A stretch of DNA of 11,420 nucleotides. Source: Rhodothermales bacterium (lineage in GTDB: Bacteria; Bacteroidota; Rhodothermia; Rhodothermales; UBA10348). Position 1 is the stretch's first letter. Each line of letters opens with the position of its first letter. Below the pieces are notes generated by a model. The model ran no database searches. It saw nothing but the letters and a program-made list of their open reading frames with translations, and was not told where the DNA came from. This document shows positions 7,075 through 11,420 of this stretch, in pieces. The DNA is taken from positions 1 through 11,420 of the forward strand of contig JAURGV010000055.1 of assembly GCA_030833605.1 (NCBI GenBank). Direction: 5' to 3'. Both the position numbers and the translations under genes were made by a program.

Positions 7075-8589
7075 TTAGCTGTGTAGAACTCTGTTTTTAA
7101 GCACTTGCTCTATTTGACCCAGCTCATCGACAAAACGTGGATCGGTGTCTACTCTGGCCTGAATCGCTTTGCATGCGTGGATCACCGTAGAGTGATCTCG
7201 ACCGCCAAAACGACGCCCAATAGCTTCCAACGAATGTTGGGTCATGATCTTGCAAAAATGCATGGCTACTTGTCGAGCGTCAACAATTGGCCGTTTTCGA
7301 CTTTTGCCAATCAACAACTCTGGACTCATGGTGTAGAATTCAGCTACGATGTCTCGAATTTGAGAAGCTGAAATACTTTTCCGGGTCCGATTGTCAATCA
7401 GGTCTTGCAGTGCTTCCTGGACAAATGCGACATCAATCTGCTTTCTAGTGACTTGGTAGGTCGCCAGTAAGCGGTTAAACGCACCTTCTAATAAGCGAAT
7501 GTTGTCCTTAACGTTGTATGCGATGTAGTCGATGACTTCGCCGGAGAGGTCCAAACCGCTTTGTAGCGCATGTTTCCTCAAAATGGCCGTCCTGGTTTCC
7601 AAATCGGGCGGCTGAACGTCGGCCGAAAGCCCCCAGCGGAAACGAGAAAGCAGACGTTCTTCAATTCCGGCGATTTCGGCAGGACTCCGATCGGCACACA
7701 AAATGATTTGCTTGCCGCGCTGATGGAGGTCGTTAAACAGATGAAAAAACTGTTCTTGCGTTTTTTCCTTTCCACCAAAGAACTGAATATCATCGACAAT
7801 CAAGACATCAATTTGCCGGAAGGAGTGGGTGAACTCTCCCAACGTGTTGTTTTGAATCGCGTGGACAAAACAGTTGGTAAACGCTTCGCTGGTCAAATAC
7901 AGAACCTGAGCTCGCGGATGTTGGCCAAAGATATGGTTTCCAATGGCATGTGCTAAGTGCGTTTTGCCTAAACCAACCTTTCCGTAAATCAAAAACGGGT
8001 TAAAACTCGTTTCTCCTGGTCGATTCGAAACGGCAACCCCTGCACTACGGGCTAAGCGGTTGCAATCGGCCTCGATAAAGGTGTCAAACGTATACTTTGG
8101 ATTCAGCGTGCGGGGTAGTGAACCCGGAACGGTTTCCTGCCTGTAGGAAATCGGTGATGACGGAGGGGTGTTGGTATTACTTTGAGCCCCTCTGCGACCT
8201 GGGTTGAATGCAGATGGTCGGTTCGAAGAATTTACTGGGGTGTTCACATTTGAACGACCCCGCTCGATCGACTCGTTCCGAGCGCTCTCGCGGGTACGGC
8301 TTTTGGCTTCTACTTCAACCAACTGATCTGAAGAAACGATAAAACTATAGGTTGCTCCTTCTCCGTAGCCTACTTCAATTCCTTCCTGAATGGTAGCGGC
8401 ATATTCTTTCTCAACCCACTCTCTATGAAAGTCAGAAGGGACTCCGAGCGTAATGTGGGGGGCATTGCTGGCTTCGGTACAAGAAATAAATTTTACAGGT
8501 CTAAGCCAGGTCTGAAACTGCTGGGCTGGAATAACTCTTTCCAGCTCATTTTTTTGTTGAAGCCATGACCGCTCAAGAGGTCTATCCAT
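7075..8589 (-). CDS. dnaA: Chromosomal replication initiator protein DnaA
   Basis: A 504-residue AAA+ ATPase that binds DnaA boxes at oriC, opens the adjacent AT-rich DNA and helps load the replicative helicase. Domain I (about 1-90) begins with the family-typical WLQQKNELERVIPAQQFQTW. Domain II (about 95-155) is a long polar linker rich in Asn, Ser, Pro and Arg. Domain III starts at NPKYTFDTFIEADCNRLA (163-180) and carries Walker A GKVGLGKTH (203-211), Walker B VLIVDDIQFF (262-271) and the arginine-finger region EERLLSRF. Domain IV includes SRKRPIVDARQVAMHF (430-445) and the DNA-binding signature GRDHSTVIHA (463-472). Everything needed for function appears present. The ATG at 8589 gives the standard N-terminus. 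Upstream lie a promoter-like element and three DnaA-box-like sites, suggesting autoregulation, an adjacent origin, or both. Confidence 0.98.
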   Translation of the reverse strand: MDRPLERSWLQQKNELERVIPAQQFQTWLRPVKFISCTEASNAPHITLGVPSDFHREWVEKEYAATIQEGIEVGYGEGATYSFIVSSDQLVEVEAKSRTRESARNESIERGRSNVNTPVNSSNRPSAFNPGRRGAQSNTNTPPSSPISYRQETVPGSLPRTLNPKYTFDTFIEADCNRLARSAGVAVSNRPGETSFNPFLIYGKVGLGKTHLAHAIGNHIFGQHPRAQVLYLTSEAFTNCFVHAIQNNTLGEFTHSFRQIDVLIVDDIQFFGGKEKTQEQFFHLFNDLHQRGKQIILCADRSPAEIAGIEERLLSRFRWGLSADVQPPDLETRTAILRKHALQSGLDLSGEVIDYIAYNVKDNIRLLEGAFNRLLATYQVTRKQIDVAFVQEALQDLIDNRTRKSISASQIRDIVAEFYTMSPELLIGKSRKRPIVDARQVAMHFCKIMTQHSLEAIGRRFGGRDHSTVIHACKAIQARVDTDPRFVDELGQIEQVLKNRVLHS

Positions 8590-8640
8590 GAATCAAGTAA
8601 AGTCAAAGGGGCAGGTGGGTGACTACATTCGGGTGTACCT

Positions 8641-8672
8641 ATGGTAGGCAGAACTCGACCCGTTTGGCAACT
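8641..8672 (-). promoter_or_regulatory. Candidate dnaA promoter (shared element, copy 2)
   Basis: On the minus strand TTGCCA (8665-8670, five of six to TTGACA) is followed after 18 nt by TACCAT (8641-8646, four of six to TATAAT), 52 nt before the dnaA ATG. The element shares ATGGTAGGCAGAACT plus, 11 nt further, GCAACT (plus-strand reading) with the region upstream of the ThuA-fusion gene. DnaA-box-like sites lie immediately upstream, as expected for an autoregulated dnaA promoter. Confidence 0.45.
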
Positions 8673-8680
8673 CGAAATCA

Positions 8681-8762
8681 AGGGTATTTATCCACTCCTG
8701 TGACTTCTTATCAACACCCCGAATGTGGAAAAAAAAGTTAGAATTATTTTTCAAAAAAGTAG
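8681..8762. other. Candidate replication origin (oriC) or dnaA autoregulatory region
   Basis: Three 9-mers each differ by one base from the DnaA box TTATCCACA: TTATCCACT at 8688-8696, TTATCAACA at 8708-8716 (start-to-start 20 nt) and, on the minus strand, TTTTCCACA at 8724-8732. They run directly into a 32-nt tract (8729-8760) with only four G/C bases, resembling a DNA unwinding element, and a further T-run occurs near 8785. The cluster lies next to dnaA, a common place for oriC. Against it, the box number is low, no box is perfect, and the genes on both sides run in the same direction, whereas leading-strand bias would favour divergence. Confidence 0.45.
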
Positions 8763-8831
8763 CTCCTATAACCGCTTTCTTTGATCCTTTTTTTTTCGTA
8801 AAGGCATACGAGTGCTCGCCGGCCCCTTTCA

Positions 8832-9308
8832 CTACAAGCCAAATCCGTTTAAGATTTCTGAGGCATGAATCTTCGATTTTGGCTTAATTATGACCTTTTT
8901 GATCAATCCATTCTCGTCGATGAGGAAGGTCATTCGCTTGGTGCCCATGTACTTACGCCCATACATGCTCTTCTCACCGTGTGCTCCGTAAGCCTTCAAT
9001 ACGATTTGCTCTGTGTCGGCGATTAATGGGAAGGGAAGGCTGTTTTTGTTGGCGAAATGCACGTGTTTGTCCACAGGGTCATCGGAGACGCCAACAATGG
9101 AAATTCCGGCCTTAATGAGCTCCGAATAATGGTCCCTGATGTTGCATGCTTGGACCGTACAAACGGACGTGTTATCCCTCGGGTAGAAGTAAAGGGCGAG
9201 TTTTTTCCCTTTAAATTGGTCGGATGAAATGGGCTTGTTTTCCTGGGTGATGCCGGTAAAAAATGGGGCTGGTTCACCCTCCTCTGGAATGGGATAAAAT
9301 TCTGCCAT
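8832..9308 (-). CDS. bcp: Peroxiredoxin, Bcp/PrxQ type
   Basis: A 158-residue thiol peroxidase of the AhpC/TSA superfamily that reduces hydrogen peroxide and organic or lipid hydroperoxides, normally recycled by thioredoxin, in the cytoplasm. The segment YFYPRDNTSVCTVQACNIRD (40-59) contains the presumed peroxidatic Cys50 and, five residues on, Cys55 as the Bcp-type resolving cysteine. KRMTFLIDENG (124-134) carries the conserved arginine near the active site. The usual Bcp motif reads TPGC, whereas here it is TSVC, so the Pro and Gly are replaced. The frame is open upstream to 9389, but that extension would overlap the DUF2461 gene by 61 nt. The ATG at 9308 gives the normal family length and N-terminus (MAEFYPIPEEGEPAP...) with a 20-nt gap to the upstream gene, so the two are probably cotranscribed. 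Confidence 0.93.
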   Translation of the reverse strand: MAEFYPIPEEGEPAPFFTGITQENKPISSDQFKGKKLALYFYPRDNTSVCTVQACNIRDHYSELIKAGISIVGVSDDPVDKHVHFANKNSLPFPLIADTEQIVLKAYGAHGEKSMYGRKYMGTKRMTFLIDENGLIKKVIIKPKSKIHASEILNGFGL

Positions 9309-9328
9309 GGAAGTATTCTTAGGCTCCT

Positions 9329-10015
9329 TTAAAAAGGAACGTTCATTGATCTTGATATGAAAGACATAAACGGTGATCCCGTTTTCCAAGTCTCCGCCAG
9401 AAAGGGGAGAAGGTCTGAACGGAAAGCTTCCGCTTCGTCGAATTGAGCTACCGCTATGAAGTCCTTTCGTTTCAGATCAACCAGACATTCATGATCGCTT
9501 GGGAAGCCTTTTGGTGGTCTCTTGAGGGAGTCCCCCTTTAGTTCATAGCTCGCTTTGAAAGGCGCATGGTCTCTGACCGACTTCCACAGATCGGGATCCT
9601 GATCGATGGCCTCACGAATCAAATGCAGCGCCGAGTTTTCTGGGTGCCAAATACCCAACCCCACAAAAACGTTTCCGGGCTCGATATGCAAATAATACTC
9701 TGGAGCGTGGACGTCTTTGCCTGAGGCATGCCTAAACTGAATAGCCGCATGCGTTTTGTAGGGATCTTTGTTGGTTGAAAATCGCACGTCCCGGTAAATG
9801 CGAAAGAAAGATCCCCCAGACGCTTTAGGGATGGCTCTAAAGTGGGGGCTGATTTCAGCCAGGAGCGGGCTGAAATCAGCAATGAGATCCAGCATGGGCT
9901 CTTTAACACATTGCTCATACCGCTTTTTGTTGTCGTTAAACCAATCCCGATCGTTGTTTTTCCGGAGGTCTCTAAAAAAAGTAAACAGTTCAGGTTGTAC
10001 GTAGGGATTCGGCAT
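9329..10015 (-). CDS. DUF2461 family protein of unknown function
   Basis: A 228-residue soluble protein matching the DUF2461 (TIGR02453) family, whose biochemical role is not established. Visible landmarks are FTFFRDLRKNNDRDWFNDNK (11-30) near the N-terminus, FRIYRDVRFSTNKDPYKTH (71-89), EYYLHIEPGNVFVGLGIWHP (106-125) and the C-terminal half with KRPPKGFPSDHECLVDLKRK (165-184). Length and motif order are as usual for the family, and no signal peptide or membrane segment is seen. It lies 65 nt after the four-helix membrane protein gene and 20 nt before bcp on the same strand, so a small operon is likely. The proximity to a peroxiredoxin may be only chance. The ATG at 10015 puts the conserved PELFTFFRDL segment at the expected distance from the N-terminus. 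Confidence 0.9.
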   Translation of the reverse strand: MPNPYVQPELFTFFRDLRKNNDRDWFNDNKKRYEQCVKEPMLDLIADFSPLLAEISPHFRAIPKASGGSFFRIYRDVRFSTNKDPYKTHAAIQFRHASGKDVHAPEYYLHIEPGNVFVGLGIWHPENSALHLIREAIDQDPDLWKSVRDHAPFKASYELKGDSLKRPPKGFPSDHECLVDLKRKDFIAVAQFDEAEAFRSDLLPFLAETWKTGSPFMSFISRSMNVPF

Positions 10016-10080
10016 TGAGGATCTAAAATGGACTTGAATTAATGTTTTACGAAGTGCATAAGGGCTTGTACTGCAGGGGG

Positions 10081-10485
10081 TTACGCTTCTTTTGGCTCAC
10101 CCGCTAGTTTTGCACCAAACATGGCTGCAGGGATGGGCGTCAAGACGCCAAATATCCACATCCATATGGGGTGAGGAACCGTCATCATGGTTAAGACCCC
10201 AAAAATCATAACCACTCCGCCTGTGATTAAACTGGACGTACTATCGGGGCTGCTGTCCAATTTCCGTGCGACAAAACCGCCTGCAAAAGCGCCCACTATC
10301 CACGCGACCAGCACAGCTGCTATGGCTGCAGTGGGAATAGTTTCCATCAAAACGGCCAGGTCCTCACGGTTGGTTATGTCCAATCCTTCTGGAGGCGGCC
10401 ACATAGTGTGACCAAGTCCTTCAACCAAAAAAACGATGATAATAGCGGTCACGACACCGGCAAAAATGGGTACTACTTTTTTCAT
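10081..10485 (-). CDS. Four-helix membrane protein, uncharacterised
   Basis: A 134-residue protein with four predicted transmembrane segments at about 4-22, 52-74, 85-103 and 106-126 and a short charged C-terminal tail (KLAGEPKEA). The segment VEGLGHTMWPPPEGLD (21-36), right after the first helix, is the most distinctive part: a Glu, a His and a run of prolines. I recall this as typical of an unnamed family of small membrane proteins common in Bacteroidota-like genomes. The second helix ends with GAFAGGFVARKL, a glycine-rich packing motif. No enzymatic or transport residue can be assigned. The ATG at 10485 begins MKKVVPIFAGVV, a normal start for a first transmembrane helix. The gene follows uvrC by 129 bp and precedes the DUF2461 gene on the same strand. 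Confidence 0.8.
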   Translation of the reverse strand: MKKVVPIFAGVVTAIIIVFLVEGLGHTMWPPPEGLDITNREDLAVLMETIPTAAIAAVLVAWIVGAFAGGFVARKLDSSPDSTSSLITGGVVMIFGVLTMMTVPHPIWMWIFGVLTPIPAAMFGAKLAGEPKEA

Positions 10486-10526
10486 CAGGACCTCAGATTC
10501 AAGATTGCAAAGGGATAGAATTCAAC

Positions 10527-10610
10527 ATGCCACAATTGAAGACGAAATGCAATATGTGTGGGTTCAATCAACCGTGTGAACAGTGCCTAAGCGAACTAAA
10601 ATGCCCTTAA
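10527..10610 (+). CDS. Possible cysteine-rich microprotein (27 residues)
   Basis: In the 129-bp gap between uvrC and the four-helix protein gene, on the opposite strand, ATG at 10527 opens a 27-codon frame ending with TAA. It contains five cysteines, four of them as CNMCGFNQPCEQC, that is CxxC-x5-CxxC, followed by a fifth Cys near the C-terminus (ELKCP). This spacing is typical of small zinc-binding knuckles or iron-sulphur ligands. A purine-rich AAAGGGA about 12 nt upstream could be a weak ribosome binding site. The frame covers most of the gap and stops 4 bp before the end of uvrC, an arrangement convergent with uvrC. The size is so small that chance cannot be excluded, and the promoter of the minus-strand gene must overlap it. 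Function unknown; possibly a metal-binding peptide. Confidence 0.3.
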   Translation: MPQLKTKCNMCGFNQPCEQCLSELKCP

Positions 10611-10614
10611 TGAC

Positions 10615-11420
10615 TTATTTCTCAGCGAAATGAGCCATAATGAGCTTTGCCAGATGGGTTCCGACCTCCTGGGTAAGATGGTCTAGTCCTGCTTCTTTTA
10701 CTCGTTTCACCGACCCGAAATTTCGGAGGAGCTTTTTAGCCGTCTTAGGGCCGATGCCTTCAATGGTCTCGAGTTCGGTCTGAAGGGTGCCTTTCGATCG
10801 TTGTTTGCGTTGAAACGTGACGGCAAATCGATGTGCTTCGTTACGCGTTCGCTGGATCAGTTGGAGGGAAGCGCTGTCCTTTGAAATGAAAACAGAGTCC
10901 GTGTCGCCGGGGAAAAACACTTCCTCAAGTCGCTTGGCCAATCCCACAACAGGAAATTTCCCGTAAGCCTCGACTTCTTCTAGCGCCGTTACAGCGCTAG
11001 AAAGCTGGCCTTTTCCACCGTCGATCACCACTAGGTCTGGCCACGGCCCGTTTTCTTGTACAACTTTGCCATATCGCCGTGCGATCACCTCGCGCATGGA
11101 CTGGAAGTCGTCGGACCGCCCACCGCCCACAGAGCGCACTTTAAACGTCCGATACTCGGTCTTTTTAGGCAAACCGTCTATAAATACCACACACGAAGCG
11201 ACAACATCGGTCCCCCCAAGGTGGGAAATGTCAAAACATTCAATGCGCCTAGGAAGCCTAGGTAGCGATAAATCTGCTTTTAGCTTGGTGACCGCGTGGG
11301 GGACTTTGCCTTCGTTTTTTTTCTGTTTTTCGGCGTGATACTCACTGAGCATGAGCTCGGCATTCTTCTCTACAATCCCAATAAGTCCGGCCTTATCGCC
11401 GCGCTGAGGAATGATAAACT
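10615..11420 (-). CDS. uvrC: Excinuclease ABC subunit C, C-terminal part (5' end outside the window)
   Basis: The last 267 residues or so of UvrC, the nuclease subunit that makes both incisions around bulky DNA lesions bound by UvrB in nucleotide excision repair. The frame is open to the right edge (FIIPQRGDKAGLI..., matching the family's PQRG segment), so the internal ATG at 11352 is not the start. The RNase H-like endonuclease domain is complete: FDISHLGG (first Asp), SDDFQSMREVIARRYG, LVVIDGGKGQLS and RNEAHRFAVTFQRK with its His, corresponding to the catalytic residues known in the E. coli enzyme (D399, D438, D466, H538). The tandem helix-hairpin-helix region follows (IEGIGPKTAKKLLRNFGSVKRV, then LTQEVGTHLAKLI). 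The GIY-YIG nuclease and UvrB-binding domains would lie outside the window. Nothing is degraded in the visible part. Confidence 0.97.
   Translation of the reverse strand, partial: FIIPQRGDKAGLIGIVEKNAELMLSEYHAEKQKKNEGKVPHAVTKLKADLSLPRLPRRIECFDISHLGGTDVVASCVVFIDGLPKKTEYRTFKVRSVGGGRSDDFQSMREVIARRYGKVVQENGPWPDLVVIDGGKGQLSSAVTALEEVEAYGKFPVVGLAKRLEEVFFPGDTDSVFISKDSASLQLIQRTRNEAHRFAVTFQRKQRSKGTLQTELETIEGIGPKTAKKLLRNFGSVKRVKEAGLDHLTQEVGTHLAKLIMAHFAEK

Noticed and set aside
7053..7075. AGCCA...TGGCT inverted repeat between the convergent SRPBCC-like and dnaA stops
   Set aside because: Well placed for a bidirectional terminator, but only 5 bp of stem around a 13-nt loop and no U-tract on either strand.
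8623..8832. A 69-codon GTG-started frame on the minus strand filling the bcp-dnaA gap
   Set aside because: Its composition (runs of Lys, Phe, Asn) is dictated by A/T tracts, it resembles no family, and it overlaps the DnaA-box-like sites and the dnaA promoter. It is most likely an incidental open frame, although translational coupling at the bcp stop (TAGTGA) makes it worth a glance.
9309..9389. 27-residue N-terminal extension of the peroxiredoxin
   Set aside because: It would overlap the DUF2461 gene by 61 nt and makes the protein longer than its family; the ATG at 9308 fits better.

Overview
The window looks like a stretch of ordinary bacterial chromosome of roughly balanced base composition. 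Housekeeping genes (mreB, dnaA, a Bcp-type peroxiredoxin, uvrC) sit beside accessory oxidative-metabolism genes. The combination of a ThuA-sorbosone dehydrogenase fusion, a DUF2461 protein, the MGLLNF- start of MreB and weak or absent Shine-Dalgarno sequences suggests the Bacteroidota/Rhodothermota side of the tree, perhaps a marine Rhodothermales-like lineage. This is inference from protein flavour only. No mobile element, CRISPR array, tRNA or rRNA was seen.

Left part (1-4513): the 3' end of a thioredoxin-domain gene on the plus strand converges with three minus-strand genes. In transcription order these are a ThuA + PQQ-type sugar dehydrogenase fusion, an acetate uptake transporter of the SatP/YaaH family, and an aldose sugar dehydrogenase of the YliI type. 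Together they suggest periplasmic oxidation of sugars or related alcohols alongside uptake of a small organic acid.

Middle (4514-7074): a tiny three-helix membrane protein (+) converges with a solitary mreB (-). A divergent 232-bp spacer with a good mreB promoter and a 15-bp palindrome separates mreB from a membrane-anchored SRPBCC-like/TIGR03067-like protein (+), which converges tightly with dnaA.

Right part (7075-11420): dnaA (-) is preceded by a 242-bp spacer. It holds a candidate dnaA promoter, three DnaA-box-like 9-mers and a very AT-rich tract, making a plausible oriC or dnaA autoregulatory region. Upstream on the same strand lie bcp, a DUF2461 gene, a four-helix membrane protein and the 3' part of uvrC. 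Between the last two, on the opposite strand, is a possible 27-residue cysteine-rich microprotein.

The most interesting signals are regulatory. The dnaA and ThuA-fusion genes share a composite promoter-like element (15 identical bases plus a second identical hexamer at the same 11-nt spacing), 52 and 63 nt before their start codons. No obvious defence, secretion or biosynthetic system is present; the best candidates for something undescribed are this shared element, the putative origin and the cysteine-rich microprotein.
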